DNA of 64,000 bases from Desulfobulbus oralis (GTDB lineage Bacteria > Desulfobacterota > Desulfobulbia > Desulfobulbales > Desulfobulbaceae), in the NCBI RefSeq assembly GCF_002952055.1, contig NZ_CP021255.1, positions 2,364,001-2,428,000 on the forward strand. The letters run 5' to 3'. The number at the start of each line of letters is the position of its first letter. The first letter of the stretch is position 1. Below the pieces are notes generated by a model that saw nothing but the letters and a program-made list of their open reading frames with translations, searched no databases and was not told the origin of the DNA. The position numbers and the translations under genes were made by a program. This document shows, one piece after another, positions 43,028-53,655 of this stretch.

Positions 43028-43060
43028 ATTTCTCTCCTTTGCCGGTGCCGGGACAGCGCT

Positions 43061-43768
43061 TCAGCCCCCTATCAGCGTACCGATATCCTCACCGCGCACC
43101 GCTTTGATGATATTGCCCGGTTCCAGCATATTGAACACAAAGATGGGCAGCTTGTTCTCCCTGGCCAGCGAAATGCCGGCTGCATCCATGACCTGCAGGT
43201 TGTCCCGCAGAACGCTGGTGTAATCCAGCTCGCGGTAGCGGACCGCCCTGGGATTTTTTTCCGGGTCATCGCTGTACACGCCATCCACCCTGGTCGCCTT
43301 CATAACCACATCGGCCCGTATCTCGAGGGCACGCAAAACGGCGGCAGTGTCTGTGGTGAAATAGGGGTTGCCGGTGCCGGCCGCAAAGATCACGACGCGC
43401 TGCTGCCCCAGGTGCTCCACAGCCTTGACCCGCTCGTAGGGTTCACACACATTCATCATGGCAATGGCCGACATGACCTGGGCCGGCACGCCGATTTTCT
43501 GCAGACCATCCTGCATGGCCAGAGAGTTCATCACCGTGGCGAGCATGCCCATGCTGTCGGCAGCGCTCCTGTCCATGCCGCCTGCTGCGCCGGCCACACC
43601 GCGAAAGATGTTGCCAGCGCCAATCACCAGTGCCAACTGAATACCGGCTTCATGAATGGCCCGGATTTCCTGGGCAACGAAGTGCACCATCTTGATGTTG
43701 ATGCCATACGCTGCAGCGCCCATCAGGGCCTCGCCGCTAATTTTCAAAAGTACGCGCCGGTATCTCAT
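43061..43768 (-). CDS. pyrH: UMP kinase
   Basis: 235 residues from the ATG at 43768 (GGAG seven bases upstream); the longer frame is non-homologous. Motifs are [38 protein letters not shown] and [13 protein letters not shown]. It phosphorylates UMP to UDP. The usual order rpsB-tsf-pyrH-frr is kept. Confidence 0.96.
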   Translation of the reverse strand: MRYRRVLLKISGEALMGAAAYGINIKMVHFVAQEIRAIHEAGIQLALVIGAGNIFRGVAGAAGGMDRSAADSMGMLATVMNSLAMQDGLQKIGVPAQVMSAIAMMNVCEPYERVKAVEHLGQQRVVIFAAGTGNPYFTTDTAAVLRALEIRADVVMKATRVDGVYSDDPEKNPRAVRYRELDYTSVLRDNLQVMDAAGISLARENKLPIFVFNMLEPGNIIKAVRGEDIGTLIGG

Positions 43769-43903
43769 CAGCAGGCTCCATGGCGTAAAAAAAGGTGGCG
43801 CCAAACAGCGCCACCCTAGGAAATACAGATGCACTCCGCCGCAGAAGGCGAAGCAGTCCTGGATGTAAGGCAGGGGCTTGCACTCGCAGGCACATACAGG
43901 GCA

Positions 43904-44776
43904 TCAAGCGATCTGGTAACGGGTAAAGCGGGTGATCGTCACCTTGGCGCCCAATTGTTTGCCCAGTTGTGCCAGCAGATCCTGTACGCTGAGCTTGTCG
44001 TCCTTCACGAAGCGCTGTTCCAGAAGACAAATCTCCGAGAGGTATTTTTCCATCTTGCCCATGACCATCTTCTCCGCAATCTGCTGCGGCTTGCCGGAAT
44101 CAAGGGCCTGCTTGATGTAAATTTCCCGTTCCCGCTGGACAAGCTCCGAGGACAGTTCCTCCCGCTTCAGGGCCAGCGGATTGGTGGCGGCAATGTGCAT
44201 GGCAATGTCCCGCACCGTGGTTCTGAACGCCTCAGTCCCGCTTGCCGCGGCGCTGTCGCAGGCCGCCTCGACCAACACGCCCAGCTTGCCGCCTGCGTGG
44301 ATATAATCCACCACAATGCCGGCCCCTTCAAGCTGATAGCGGCTGAACTTGCGGACAGAGATGCTCTCGCCCATCTTCACGACCAGCTCGTTGAGCGCAT
44401 CCTGCACGGTCAGGCGCTCGTTCTTCACAAAGTGCTGCCCCAACAGCTTCTCGGGAGCTGGAGCGGCCGCGGCGATATGCTCGGCGATCCCCGAGGCAAA
44501 AGCCCTGAAATCATCGGTCTTGGCAACAAAGTCGGTTTCACAGGCCACCTCCACCAGCGCGCCGGCCCTGCCATCGGCCTGAACGTAGGCGGCGATAGTC
44601 CCCTCCTTCGCTTCCTTGCCGGAACGCTTGGCCGCAACCGCAAGCCCCTTCTGCCGCAGCAGATCCACGGCCTTTTCCATATTGCCGTCGGTCTCGGTCA
44701 ACGCCTTTTTGCAGTCCATCATGCCGGCGTTGGTCTTCTCGCGCAGCTCCTTGACCATCTGACTTGTAATTGTCAC
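43904..44776 (-). CDS. tsf: Elongation factor Ts
   Basis: 290 residues from the GTG at 44776 behind AAGGA; the open frame continues 16 codons up without homology. It is the guanine nucleotide exchange factor for EF-Tu. Landmarks: VKELREKTNAGMMDCKKAL and the VEVACETDFVAKTDDF motif. It follows rpsB by 58 bp. Confidence 0.96.
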   Translation of the reverse strand: MTITSQMVKELREKTNAGMMDCKKALTETDGNMEKAVDLLRQKGLAVAAKRSGKEAKEGTIAAYVQADGRAGALVEVACETDFVAKTDDFRAFASGIAEHIAAAAPAPEKLLGQHFVKNERLTVQDALNELVVKMGESISVRKFSRYQLEGAGIVVDYIHAGGKLGVLVEAACDSAAASGTEAFRTTVRDIAMHIAATNPLALKREELSSELVQREREIYIKQALDSGKPQQIAEKMVMGKMEKYLSEICLLEQRFVKDDKLSVQDLLAQLGKQLGAKVTITRFTRYQIA

Positions 44777-44834
44777 TGTCCTTACTCCCTTGCAAGCGGC
44801 CCCGGACGAGCGGTCCGCAGTCAATGTCTGTACC

Positions 44835-45602
44835 CTATTCGGCGGATTCCGCAGGCTCTTCCTGCTGGCCGGACATGGCGCCCTCCATCTCGTCCAGACC
44901 GGCGCTCGTTTCTTCGCCGCGGCGAGCCCTCCCCTCCAAAACAGCCTCTGTCATCAGAGAAGTGATGAGCCTGATGGCACGAATGGCGTCATCGTTGCCA
45001 GGAATCACAAAATCAATACCGTCCGGATCGCAGTTGGTGTCCGTGAGCGCCACAATGGGGATACCCAGTTTCCGGGCCTCGTCAACCGCAATGGCTTCCT
45101 TTTTGGGATCAATGATGAACAGGACATCCGGCAGGGCACGCATATTCTTGATGCCGCCAACGTTGCGGGTCAGTTTGACACGTTCCTTCTCCATCTGCAG
45201 GATTTCCTTTTTCGGGAAGCGGTTGATGGAACCGTCCTCCTGCATGGCCTCTATTTTCTTCAGGCGTTCAATCGAGTTGCGAATGGCCTGAAAGTTGGTC
45301 AACATGCCGCCCAGCCAGCGATGATTGACAAAATACATGCCGGCCCGTTCGGCCTCTTCCTTGATGATGCTCTGCGCCTGCTTCTTGGTCCCTACGAAGA
45401 GAACGCTTCCGCCCTCCGCGACACTGTCGGTCATGAACTGGTAAGCCTTGCGGAACATCTTCATGGTCAGATCGAGATTGACAATGTAAATGCCATTTCT
45501 CGGGCCATAGATGTAGGGTTTCATTTTGGGATTCCAGCGTCTGGTCTGGTGGCCGAAATGCAGTCCGGCCTCCAGCATCTGCCGCATAGTCACGTTTGCC
45601 AT
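44835..45602 (-). CDS. rpsB: 30S ribosomal protein S2
   Basis: 255 residues from the ATG at 45602 behind [37 protein letters not shown] and [11 protein letters not shown] are diagnostic. The C-terminal tail is acidic. First gene of the rpsB-tsf-pyrH-frr run; its promoter lies at 45713-45741. Confidence 0.97.
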   Translation of the reverse strand: MANVTMRQMLEAGLHFGHQTRRWNPKMKPYIYGPRNGIYIVNLDLTMKMFRKAYQFMTDSVAEGGSVLFVGTKKQAQSIIKEEAERAGMYFVNHRWLGGMLTNFQAIRNSIERLKKIEAMQEDGSINRFPKKEILQMEKERVKLTRNVGGIKNMRALPDVLFIIDPKKEAIAVDEARKLGIPIVALTDTNCDPDGIDFVIPGNDDAIRAIRLITSLMTEAVLEGRARRGEETSAGLDEMEGAMSGQQEEPAESAE

Positions 45603-45712
45603 TATGTCTCCTTTATGGTTGTTCCTCCACCCACGGGGCCGACTCGGACGAGCACCAAAGGCTTCACGGGGTGTGCGTATTTGCGGGGACAAAACCCGCA
45701 GTAAAGTGCGGT

Positions 45713-45741
45713 ATCCTACCAAAAGCGTGGCAGGCTTTCAA
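45713..45741 (-). promoter_or_regulatory. Sigma-70 type promoter for rpsB
   Basis: On the minus strand, TTGAAA (45736-45741), 17 bp, TAGGAT (45713-45718). It gives a leader of about 105 nt with a GCGGG-TTTTGTC-CCCGC hairpin that may serve S2/Ts autoregulation (inference). Confidence 0.7.
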
Positions 45742-45800
45742 GAATTTCTCAAATTGGGGCGCGGATATCGAGCAGGCGCTCTGAAGTGGACAGGGCACAG

Positions 45801-45832
45801 AGAAAGGCCGGCATGCAATGCATACCGGCCTC
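45801..45832 (-). terminator. Terminator ending the ribosomal superoperon
   Basis: On the minus strand, GAGGCCGGTATGC-ATT-GCATGCCGGCC is a long near-perfect stem followed by TTTCTC. It lies about 20 bp past the rplQ stop. Confidence 0.85.
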
Positions 45833-45851
45833 ATCAAAAATGCTGCCAAAT

Positions 45852-46247
45852 TCACTGGGCTGCCGCTTCTTCGGTCTTGACCGGCTCGTCCCTGTAGTCC
45901 ACAAGCTCAAGAATAGCCATGGGCGCCGCATCGCCCATGCGGGAGCCGGTACGAACAATGCGCGTATAACCACCGTTGCGCTCGGCATACTGGGTACTCA
46001 GGGTGCCGAAAAGCTTGGCCAGGACATCCCGCGAATGAATATAGGCCAAAGCCTGCCGCTTGGCATGGAGGTCGCCACGCTTGCCAAGCGTAATCATCTG
46101 GTCCACGATCCGGCGCGCTTCCTTTGCCTTGGGAACGGTGGTCACGATCCGCTCATGCTCCAAAACTGAAGTCACCATATTGCGCAACATGGCGGTGCGA
46201 TGTGCAGTAATGCGGCCAAGTTTGCGGCCTGCTTTTCTGTGCCTCAT
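45852..46247 (-). CDS. rplQ: 50S ribosomal protein L17
   Basis: 131 residues. [17 protein letters not shown], then [17 protein letters not shown], are diagnostic, with a [18 protein letters not shown] end. Last gene of the alpha operon, just before the terminator. Confidence 0.97.
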   Translation of the reverse strand: MRHRKAGRKLGRITAHRTAMLRNMVTSVLEHERIVTTVPKAKEARRIVDQMITLGKRGDLHAKRQALAYIHSRDVLAKLFGTLSTQYAERNGGYTRIVRTGSRMGDAAPMAILELVDYRDEPVKTEEAAAQ

Positions 46248-46280
46248 ATCAAATGCCCTCTCTCAGTTGTGGCGCATAGC

Positions 46281-47336
46281 TCACTTGTGCGAATCGCCCT
46301 GGGATTCTTCCTCGCGTTCTTCTGGCGCCACCCAACCGGAATAGCAGGTCATGCCCAAGGTCAGATCGTGTTCCTGAAGCAGCGCTTTAATTTCATTCAA
46401 AGATTTTCGCCCAAAGTTTTTGGTTTTGAGCATCTCGGCGTCGGTTTTGTTGACCAACTGGCCGATGTACTGAATCTGCGCATTCTTAAGACAGTTGGCC
46501 GAGCGAACCGACAGCTCCAAATCCTCAACATTTTTATCAAGAAAAGCCGGATAGTTATTGCTGTCGAGCTCGCCATCGTTCCGGACAGGGGCCTTGGCAA
46601 TTTCCTCGTCGAAATTGATAAAAATGGTCATTTGCTCCTTGAGAATTTTCGCCGCATACGCGAGCGCATTCCTGGGGCCGACGCTGCCATCCGTTTCAAT
46701 TTCCAGGGTCAGCCGGTCATAATCTGTCTGCTGCCCCACACGAGCCTGCCCCACCGTGTATTGCATCCTCACTATCGGTGAAAAGGCCGCATCAAGGGGA
46801 ATCACCCCGATAGGCTGATCTTCCCTCTTATTCAGCTCGGCAGTCACATACCCCTTGCCCCACTCCACCGTCAATTCGGCTTTCAGCGAAACATCCCCTG
46901 TGATCGTGCAGATATGCTGGTCAGGATTCATCACCTCGACCACTCCGGCGCCATTGATATCGGCTGCCGTCACCTCACAGGGGCCTTTTTTTTCAAGCCT
47001 TACCGTCCGCTGCTCCGGAGTGTGCAGCTTAACCCGAACCTGCTTCAAATTAAGGATGATATCCGACACATCCTCGTGCACGCCTTCAATTGTCGTAAAC
47101 TCGTGCAAGGCATCGTTCAGACGCACGGCAGTAATAGCCGCGCCCCGAATGGAGGAAAGCATAATCCGGCGCAAAGAATTGCCAATGGTGGTCGCAAAAC
47201 CACGCTCCAAGGGCTGGCAAACAAACTTGCCGTAACTTTTGGTCAGCGTTTCCTCATTCACCGCAAGTGTTTCCGGTGAAATCAAATCATGCCAATTTTT
47301 ATAAAAGGGATCATTATCCCGCAATTCCTGTGCCAT
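46281..47336 (-). CDS. rpoA: RNA polymerase alpha subunit
   Basis: 351 residues. The N-terminal dimerisation domain has CQPLERGFATTIGNSLRRIM. The linker is followed by the C-terminal domain (about 265-330) with ELSVRSANCLKNAQIQYIG and NFGRKSLNEIK, which contacts UP elements and activators. Confidence 0.98.
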   Translation of the reverse strand: MAQELRDNDPFYKNWHDLISPETLAVNEETLTKSYGKFVCQPLERGFATTIGNSLRRIMLSSIRGAAITAVRLNDALHEFTTIEGVHEDVSDIILNLKQVRVKLHTPEQRTVRLEKKGPCEVTAADINGAGVVEVMNPDQHICTITGDVSLKAELTVEWGKGYVTAELNKREDQPIGVIPLDAAFSPIVRMQYTVGQARVGQQTDYDRLTLEIETDGSVGPRNALAYAAKILKEQMTIFINFDEEIAKAPVRNDGELDSNNYPAFLDKNVEDLELSVRSANCLKNAQIQYIGQLVNKTDAEMLKTKNFGRKSLNEIKALLQEHDLTLGMTCYSGWVAPEEREEESQGDSHK

Positions 47337-47359
47337 GCAATCCAGACCGTAAGTAAAGA

Positions 47360-47989
47360 TTACTTCGAATACAACTCGACGATCAGCTGTTCCTGGATGG
47401 GCAGGGTGATCTCGTCGCGGTTGGGCAGCGCTTTTACGGTTCCTTTGAAGGCTTTGGCGTCCAACTCGAGCCAGGACGGAACGCCACGGCGAGCCGCCCC
47501 CTGGAGATTGTCAGCAACCAGTTCACTTTTTTGCTGCTTTTCCTTCAGGCTGACGATATCGCCCACTTTGACCTGATAAGAGGGGATGTTGACTTTATGC
47601 CCATTGATCGTCACCAGACTATGGCGCACCATCTGCCGCCCCTGTGTTCTGGAGCTGGCGAAACCAAGCCTGTAGACAACATTGTCAAGGCGGCGTTCCA
47701 GCATACTCAGCAGGGTAGCGCCGGTCACGCCCCGCACCCGCTCGGCTTCAGCGAAAAAACGACGGAACTGGGCCTCAAAAACTCCATACAGATGCTTGAC
47801 CTTCTGCTTTTCCCTCAACTGCACTGCATAATCGGAAGGCTTGCGAAAACGATTCTGCCCGTGCTGCCCTGGCGCAAAGGACCTTCTTTCAAAGGCGCAT
47901 TTGTCGGAATAGCAACGGTCTCCTTTCAAGAACAACTTGAGATTTTCTCGTCTGCAAATCCTGCAGGATGCCCCACTGTATCTAGCCAA
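47360..47989 (-). CDS. rpsD: 30S ribosomal protein S4
   Basis: 209 residues. The N-terminal zinc-type cysteines are CRICRREN and CYSDKCAF (C+ form). The S4 RNA-binding domain covers about 97-160 ([20 protein letters not shown]). Known in other bacteria as regulator of the alpha operon; no pseudoknot was checked here. Confidence 0.97.
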   Translation of the reverse strand: MARYSGASCRICRRENLKLFLKGDRCYSDKCAFERRSFAPGQHGQNRFRKPSDYAVQLREKQKVKHLYGVFEAQFRRFFAEAERVRGVTGATLLSMLERRLDNVVYRLGFASSRTQGRQMVRHSLVTINGHKVNIPSYQVKVGDIVSLKEKQQKSELVADNLQGAARRGVPSWLELDAKAFKGTVKALPNRDEITLPIQEQLIVELYSK

Positions 47990-48052
47990 ATCTTACCTCC
48001 AGCAATCTCTCTGCACTTTATATGGCGCTACAAAAAGACCTGTTATCTTCTT

Positions 48053-48451
48053 TCAGACGCGACGCCGTTTAGGCGGTTTGCACCCATTATGCGGCAAGGG
48101 CGTGGTATCCAGTACTTTGGTGACATCCAGCTCCAGGGATGTCAGAGCGCGCAGGGCGGCTTCCCGGCCCGGCCCGGGCCCACTCACCCGCACCTCCACC
48201 TTTCTCAATCCGTGCTCTTTCGCCTTGGTGACAGCGTCGCTCAGCGCGCTTTGCGCCGCAAAAGGAGTCGATTTTCTGGAGCCCTTGAAGCCCAGAACGC
48301 CGGAACTCGACCATGCAAGCGTGTTGCCCTGGCGATCAGCAACGGTCACAAGTGTATTGTTGAAGGTGGAGTAAATAAAAATAACCCCTTCGGACACATT
48401 CTTCTTATCCTTGCGGCGCACCTTGACGGCGAGCCTGGACGGCTTGGCCAT
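48053..48451 (-). CDS. rpsK: 30S ribosomal protein S11
   Basis: 132 residues. [18 protein letters not shown], then [19 protein letters not shown], and a [18 protein letters not shown] end are diagnostic. It is 41 bp after rpsM. Confidence 0.97.
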   Translation of the reverse strand: MAKPSRLAVKVRRKDKKNVSEGVIFIYSTFNNTLVTVADRQGNTLAWSSSGVLGFKGSRKSTPFAAQSALSDAVTKAKEHGLRKVEVRVSGPGPGREAALRALTSLELDVTKVLDTTPLPHNGCKPPKRRRV

Positions 48452-48493
48452 ATAGAACCTCTTATTCAGCTGACAATGGGTACTTGTGCACGA

Positions 48494-48862
48494 TCATTTC
48501 TTGTTCAGCGCCGCACCACGACGGGGACCTTTGCGGGTACGGGCATTGGTCTTGGTTCGCTGCCCTCGAACCGGCAGGCCACGACGATGACGGCGACCAC
48601 GGTAGCAACCCAGGTCCATCAGGCGCTTGATGTCCATTGAGACATCGCGGCGCTTGTCGCCCTCGACCACGTATTCCGCTTCGATGATGGTACGAAGCCG
48701 GTTAACATCATCACTGCTCAGGTCATCGCTGTTCATCTGATAGGGCAGATCCGCCTTATCCAGAATCTTGCGTGCCGAAGCAAGACCGATGCCATAGATA
48801 TAGGTAAGCGCCCGTTCCATGTGTTTGTTGCGCGGCAAATCCACGCCTGCTAAACGTGCCAA
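48494..48862 (-). CDS. rpsM: 30S ribosomal protein S13
   Basis: 122 residues. [20 protein letters not shown], then [14 protein letters not shown], and [17 protein letters not shown] are typical. First of the alpha-operon ribosomal proteins after rpmJ. Confidence 0.97.
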   Translation of the reverse strand: MARLAGVDLPRNKHMERALTYIYGIGLASARKILDKADLPYQMNSDDLSSDDVNRLRTIIEAEYVVEGDKRRDVSMDIKRLMDLGCYRGRRHRRGLPVRGQRTKTNARTRKGPRRGAALNKK

Positions 48863-48903
48863 GGATTACTCCACTCTCTGAGAAATTCGGAATTAGACTG
48901 ACC

Positions 48904-49017
48904 TCAACCCTGACGCTGCTTGTGCTTCTTATTCACGCAGCACACCATGACAACGCCTTTGCGCCTGAGAATCCTGCAGTCACTGCAAATTTTCTTTATA
49001 GATGACCGTACCTTCAT
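48904..49017 (-). CDS. rpmJ: 50S ribosomal protein L36
   Basis: 37 residues beginning [20 protein letters not shown] and ending KKHKQRQG. Zinc ligands Cys11, Cys14, Cys27 and the His in KKH are present, so this is the zinc (C+) form. It sits between infA and rpsM, as usual. Confidence 0.95.
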   Translation of the reverse strand: MKVRSSIKKICSDCRILRRKGVVMVCCVNKKHKQRQG

Positions 49018-49043
49018 TGTCTGACTCCATTATATCTACACGG

Positions 49044-49286
49044 TTATTGAGTTTTTTTGGCCTTTCCGGATTTATTGCGGAACGTGACCCGGCCACGACT
49101 GAGATCGTAGGGGGAGAGTTCGACCGTCACCCGATCACCAGGCAATATTTTGATATAGTGCATACGCATCTTGCCGGATATATGCGCCAAAACCCTGTGC
49201 CCATTATCCAGCTGGACCTGAAACATGGCGTTGGGCAAGGGCTCGACAATCGTACCTTCCACTTCAATGGCATCTTCTTTTGCCAT
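49044..49286 (-). CDS. infA: Translation initiation factor IF-1
   Basis: 80 residues; slightly longer than the usual 72 because of a basic tail ([11 protein letters not shown]). S1/OB fold with [19 protein letters not shown] and RILPGD-type motif ([20 protein letters not shown]). Confidence 0.96.
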   Translation of the reverse strand: MAKEDAIEVEGTIVEPLPNAMFQVQLDNGHRVLAHISGKMRMHYIKILPGDRVTVELSPYDLSRGRVTFRNKSGKAKKTQ

Positions 49287-49354
49287 ACTGATCTACCCTC
49301 AAATTCCGCAAAAAGGAGCTTTATAATCGAAAACAGCCTTTTCTTCAATATCTT

Positions 49355-50143
49355 TTAGGACCCACTTGCCCCGCCCAGTTGGCTCAATATATAGGGGCCG
49401 TTTGCCGTTATGGCGACCGAGTGCTCAAAATGGGCGGAAGGCAGACGGTCCGCAGTCACAACCGTCCAGCCATTATCCAGAACTTTCACCTGGTGCGTGC
49501 CCATGTTGATCATGGGCTCGATGGCAATTACCATGCCTTCTTGCAGGCGCGGGGACGACTTGCTCCGGCTGTCCACGTAATTGGGGACTTCGGGCGCCTC
49601 ATGCAGATGCGTCCCCACACCGTGGCCAACATACTGGCGCACGACCGAAAAGCCGGCTGCCTCTGCGTGCGTCTGCACGGCACTTGAAATATCGGAAACC
49701 CGGTTGCCGATCCTTGCCTGCTCTATACCCTTGTACAGGGCTTCTTCAGTCACGCGCATGAGCGCATCTTTACGCGCGCTCGTGTCCCCAACGGAAACGG
49801 TAATGGCGGCATCACCATAAAAACCCTGGAAAACGGCGCCAAAGTCCAGGGAAACAATATCCCCTGCCCTCAGGATGCGCTTGCGGGAGGGGATGCCATG
49901 CACGACCTCTTCATTGATGGATACGCACAGGCTGCAGGGAAAATCATAGTAGCCTTTGAATGCCGGAATGCCGCCATGATCACGGCAGTACTCTTCCGCC
50001 ATCCGGTCAAGCTGCATTGTGCTGAGTCCTGGACGAATATTCCTTCTGAGCAGGTCCAGCACCCCGGCAACGATGAGGTCAGCCTGACGGATCAATGCAA
50101 TTTCTTCAGCCGTTTTTAAGGTTATTGTGCCTGTCTCACTCAC
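49355..50143 (-). CDS. map: Methionine aminopeptidase
   Basis: 262 residues. It removes N-terminal Met. The five metal ligands are visible in SLDFGAVFQGFYGDAA (two Asp), HGVGTHLHEAPEVPNY (His), MVIAIEPM (Glu) and AHFEHSVAI (Glu). It follows secY by 21 bp; adk, which commonly lies between them, is absent. Confidence 0.96.
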   Translation of the reverse strand: MSETGTITLKTAEEIALIRQADLIVAGVLDLLRRNIRPGLSTMQLDRMAEEYCRDHGGIPAFKGYYDFPCSLCVSINEEVVHGIPSRKRILRAGDIVSLDFGAVFQGFYGDAAITVSVGDTSARKDALMRVTEEALYKGIEQARIGNRVSDISSAVQTHAEAAGFSVVRQYVGHGVGTHLHEAPEVPNYVDSRSKSSPRLQEGMVIAIEPMINMGTHQVKVLDNGWTVVTADRLPSAHFEHSVAITANGPYILSQLGGASGS

Positions 50144-50164
50144 GAAATGACCTGCTTCTTTGTG

Positions 50165-51469
50165 TCAACGACGGCCCTGAATCCGCCCTGCCCGCATGAA
50201 CCCGTCGTAGTTGCGCATAATCATATGGGATTCAATCTGCGCTATGGTGTCGATCGCGACCCCCACCACAATGAGCAGCGCCGTGCCGCCAAAATAGAAA
50301 GGCACATTCAAACTGTGAATCAGCAGGGTAGGCATGACGCATACCGCGCTCAGGTATATGGCGCCGATAACGGTTAGGCGCATAAGCGTTCTGTCCAGAA
50401 AATCGGCTGTTTTCTTGCCTGGGCGTATTCCGGGGATGAACCCACCGTTTTTCTTCAGATTCTCGGCCACATCATCAGGCTTGAAGGTAACAGCAGCGTA
50501 AAAAAAGCAGAAAAAAACAATCAGCGCGACGTACAGCACATAGTACCAAAGCGTACCTGGCGACAGCAGGGCAGAGGCCTTTTGCACCCAATCCACCTTG
50601 ATAAAGGTGCCGATAGTGGCGGGGAACATCATCAAAGAGGAGGCAAAAATCGGGGGAATAACGCCGGACACGTTGATCTTCAGCGGTAAATGCGAGGATT
50701 GACCGCCGTAGACCTGCCTCCCTACGACCCGCTTGGCATACTGAATCGGAAGGCGGCGCTGGGAAGTTTCCATAAAAATGATAAAGGCGATCACTGCAAC
50801 CATCATTGCCAGCAAAACCGGGGCCAGCATCAATGGCAGTTGCCCCGCCTTGACCAACTGCACCGAGTTGCCGAATGCTGCCGGCATGCGGGCGACAATA
50901 CCCGAAAAGATTATCAGTGAAATGCCGTTGCCAATGCCCCGTTCGGTCATCTGCTCGCCCAGCCACATGATAAAGGCTGTGCCTGAAGTCAGGGTCAGCA
51001 CCGTCATCAATCTGAAGTGGAGGCCCGGGTCGATAACAATCGGAACACCGTTTGAGCTGCTTTGCCCTTCAAGCCCTGCCGCAATGAAGAAGCCCTGCAC
51101 CACAGACAAAAACACCGTCCCGTATCGGGTGTACTGCGTTATTTTGCGCCTTCCCGCCTCGCCTTCCTTGGACAGCGCCTCCAGCCGGGGCACAACCACG
51201 GTCAGCAACTGGATGATGATGGATGCCGAAATATACGGCATGATCCCCAGGGCAAAGATGGAGAAATTCTCCAGCCCGCCGCCGGAAAACATGTTGAACA
51301 TGCCAAACAGCGTGCTCGAGTACTGCTGAAAAAAATCCGCAAGTGCCTCGCCGTTGATCCCCGGAGTGGGAATCTGCACGCCCATCCGGTAAACGCAGAG
51401 CATCAGCAGCGTGAAAAGAATACGCCTGCGAAGCTCCGGGATGCTGGCCATGCGCGCGAGTCCGCTCAT
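50165..51469 (-). CDS. secY: Protein translocase subunit SecY
   Basis: 434 residues with ten hydrophobic spans; channel of the Sec system. [18 protein letters not shown] at the first helix, [20 protein letters not shown], and the cytoplasmic loop [20 protein letters not shown] are diagnostic. It overlaps rplO by four bases. Confidence 0.97.
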   Translation of the reverse strand: MSGLARMASIPELRRRILFTLLMLCVYRMGVQIPTPGINGEALADFFQQYSSTLFGMFNMFSGGGLENFSIFALGIMPYISASIIIQLLTVVVPRLEALSKEGEAGRRKITQYTRYGTVFLSVVQGFFIAAGLEGQSSSNGVPIVIDPGLHFRLMTVLTLTSGTAFIMWLGEQMTERGIGNGISLIIFSGIVARMPAAFGNSVQLVKAGQLPLMLAPVLLAMMVAVIAFIIFMETSQRRLPIQYAKRVVGRQVYGGQSSHLPLKINVSGVIPPIFASSLMMFPATIGTFIKVDWVQKASALLSPGTLWYYVLYVALIVFFCFFYAAVTFKPDDVAENLKKNGGFIPGIRPGKKTADFLDRTLMRLTVIGAIYLSAVCVMPTLLIHSLNVPFYFGGTALLIVVGVAIDTIAQIESHMIMRNYDGFMRAGRIQGRR

Positions 51470-51918
51470 TGCGCTTCCTCGACGACGGTCCCACCCGCTG
51501 CAGCAATCTGCTCCCTGGCCTTTGCACTGAGCCGGCTCAGTTTTACAGTCAGGCTTTTGTGCAGTTCTCCGTTGGCCAAAACCTTGACTGGCGTCTGAAT
51601 ATCCTTGATAAAGCCGGCATCAACCAGAGCCTGCTGATCGACCGTGGCCCCCTGCCCAAAACTGTCCAGCATTTCCAGAGAAATCAGGACCGCCTCGACC
51701 TTAAAGGCATTTTTGAAGCCGCGTTTAGGCAGACGGCGGTGCAGAGGCATCTGACCGCCCTCGAATCCTGGCTTCATGCTGTAACCAGTCCGTGCGCGCG
51801 CACCCTTATGACCACGGGAAGCCGTCTTGCCGCTCCCGCTCCCCGCGCCACGCCCCACCCTTTTGTTCGACTTGCGGGCGCCCTCCGAAGGAGTCAACGT
51901 ATTCAAAGTCAGCATCAC
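51466..51918 (-). CDS. rplO: 50S ribosomal protein L15
   Basis: 150 residues. The basic, glycine-rich N-terminus is [20 protein letters not shown]. The middle [20 protein letters not shown] is diagnostic. It overlaps rpmD and secY by four bases each. Confidence 0.97.
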   Translation of the reverse strand: MMLTLNTLTPSEGARKSNKRVGRGAGSGSGKTASRGHKGARARTGYSMKPGFEGGQMPLHRRLPKRGFKNAFKVEAVLISLEMLDSFGQGATVDQQALVDAGFIKDIQTPVKVLANGELHKSLTVKLSRLSAKAREQIAAAGGTVVEEAQ

Positions 51919-52100
51919 TTGTCCTCCACAATTCGCACTAAGTGCTGAACCTTGTCCAGCATGCCGCGCAGCTCGGGCGTGTCCTTTCTGGTAACGGTCA
52001 TGTGCATGCGCAAAAGGCCCAGCCCTTTCAGCGTCGCCCGAACGGCCTTCGTGCTCCCGATGTAACTTTTAACCTGCGTGTATGTAATGGTGTCGTTCAT
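51915..52100 (-). CDS. rpmD: 50S ribosomal protein L30
   Basis: 61 residues from the ATG at 52100 (a GTG three codons earlier is possible). TQVKSYIGSTKAVRATLKGL, then LRMHMTVTRKDTPELRGML, are typical. The SD is weak, so it may depend on coupling to rpsE. Confidence 0.94.
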   Translation of the reverse strand: MNDTITYTQVKSYIGSTKAVRATLKGLGLLRMHMTVTRKDTPELRGMLDKVQHLVRIVEDK

Positions 52101-52131
52101 GGTAGCCACATCAATTCATCATCGTGCCGGC

Positions 52132-52644
52132 TCAGGCCAGCACATCCTCGACACTGATATTCCGCAGTTGTGCCACCTGTTCCGCACTCCGCAACTGCCT
52201 GAGACCCGCCAAAGTTGCCTTGGCCAGGTTATGCGGATTATTGGAACCCAGGCACTTGGTCAGAATATTCTGCACTCCTGCCGCCTCAAGAACAGCTCGC
52301 ACGGCGCCACCGGCGATAACGCCCGTACCGTCGGAAGCTGGCCGGAGCATCACGCTCCCGGACTTGAATTTTCCGATCGTATCATGGGGAATGGAAAACT
52401 CGGTCAAAGCAACCGTGCGCATATCCTTCTTGGCCTGCTCCACGCCCTTGCGGATGGCCTCAGGCACCTGATTGGCCTTGCCCAGGCCATAGCCAACACG
52501 CCCCTTGCCATCGCCGACCACCACGATCGCGCTGAAGCTGAAACGCCGACCGCCCTTAACTACCTTGGCAACCCGATTGATGTAAACGATCTTTTCAATC
52601 AGATCTTCCTGCACATTGTCCTTTGTTCGCCTAGACTCGGTCAA
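52132..52644 (-). CDS. rpsE: 30S ribosomal protein S5
   Basis: 170 residues. [20 protein letters not shown], then [20 protein letters not shown], and [20 protein letters not shown] are diagnostic. Confidence 0.97.
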   Translation of the reverse strand: MTESRRTKDNVQEDLIEKIVYINRVAKVVKGGRRFSFSAIVVVGDGKGRVGYGLGKANQVPEAIRKGVEQAKKDMRTVALTEFSIPHDTIGKFKSGSVMLRPASDGTGVIAGGAVRAVLEAAGVQNILTKCLGSNNPHNLAKATLAGLRQLRSAEQVAQLRNISVEDVLA

Positions 52645-52696
52645 GTCACACCCCCGCTCTGCAAAGCATGATTTCCTCGCTCAAAACACTATAGCC

Positions 52697-53062
52697 TCAA
52701 AACTGCAAACCCGCCTCGTGCGCCCCTTCCGACAGGGAACGGATGCGCCCATGGTAGAGGTTGCCGCCACGATCAAAAACAACCCGTTCAATGCCTGCAG
52801 CCTTTGCCTTTTCAGCTACCTGACGACCGATTTCCCTCGCCTGCTCAGACTTGCCCTTGAAGGCAGAGGCATCAAACGACTTGCTGTCCGTGGAGCAGGC
52901 CAGCAGGGTGATACCCCGCTCATCATCGATAAGCTGCACGGATATATGCCGATTGCTCCGAAAAACGCTCATGCGCGGCCGCCCGCTGGTGCCGTGCACC
53001 TTGAGCCGGATACGCTGGGCACGCTTTTTCCGTGCAAGCACTTTGGGATTCGTTTTGGCCAT
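52697..53062 (-). CDS. rplR: 50S ribosomal protein L18
   Basis: 121 residues with a basic N-terminus (ARKKRAQRIRLKVHGTSGRP), RLSVFRSNRHI-type motif (MSVFRSNRHISVQLIDDERG) and FDRGGNLYHGRIRSLSEGA. It binds 5S rRNA. Confidence 0.97.
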   Translation of the reverse strand: MAKTNPKVLARKKRAQRIRLKVHGTSGRPRMSVFRSNRHISVQLIDDERGITLLACSTDSKSFDASAFKGKSEQAREIGRQVAEKAKAAGIERVVFDRGGNLYHGRIRSLSEGAHEAGLQF

Positions 53063-53083
53063 AATATATCACCAAATCAAAAG

Positions 53084-53626
53084 TTACTTTTTGCCGCCAG
53101 TCTTACCGACCTTTCTGGCAACATACTCACCCGCATACCTGATCCCTTTTCCTTTATAGGGCTCAGGAGCGCGCACGGCTCTGATGCGGGCGGCGGTCAA
53201 TCCAATCAAATCCTTGTCAATTCCCTGCAGGGTAATGGCATTATCCTTGCCAACAACACCGGTAATACCAGCCGGCAAGGCAAAGGCAACCGGATTGGAA
53301 TAGCCAACGTTGAGGGTCAGGGTCGAACCGCTGACGCTGGCCCGGTAGCCAACCCCTTCAATGGTCAGCACCCTGGAAAAACCCTCGCTGACGCCTACGA
53401 CCATATTGTAAATCAGGCTGCGGGTGAGGCCCCAGTAGGCCATTGTCTGCTTGTCCCCGCCAGTCGGCTTGCACACAACCTGACCGTTCTCAACCGAAAC
53501 CTGCATTTCAGGGCGCAAATCCCGCTCCAGCGAGCCTTTCTGGCCGCTCACCTTGATATGTGCACCCTGCACTTCCACCTTGACCCCAGCTGGAATAGCA
53601 ACGGGCAGCTTACCTATCCTGGACAT
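53084..53626 (-). CDS. rplF: 50S ribosomal protein L6
   Basis: 180 residues from the ATG at 53626 (AAGGTG upstream). MSRIGKLPVAIPAGVKVEV at the start, and PEPYKGKGIRYAGEYVARKV at the end, are diagnostic. Confidence 0.97.
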   Translation of the reverse strand: MSRIGKLPVAIPAGVKVEVQGAHIKVSGQKGSLERDLRPEMQVSVENGQVVCKPTGGDKQTMAYWGLTRSLIYNMVVGVSEGFSRVLTIEGVGYRASVSGSTLTLNVGYSNPVAFALPAGITGVVGKDNAITLQGIDKDLIGLTAARIRAVRAPEPYKGKGIRYAGEYVARKVGKTGGKK

Positions 53627-53655
53627 TTTATCACCTTTCCTTATGCGTACCGCTG

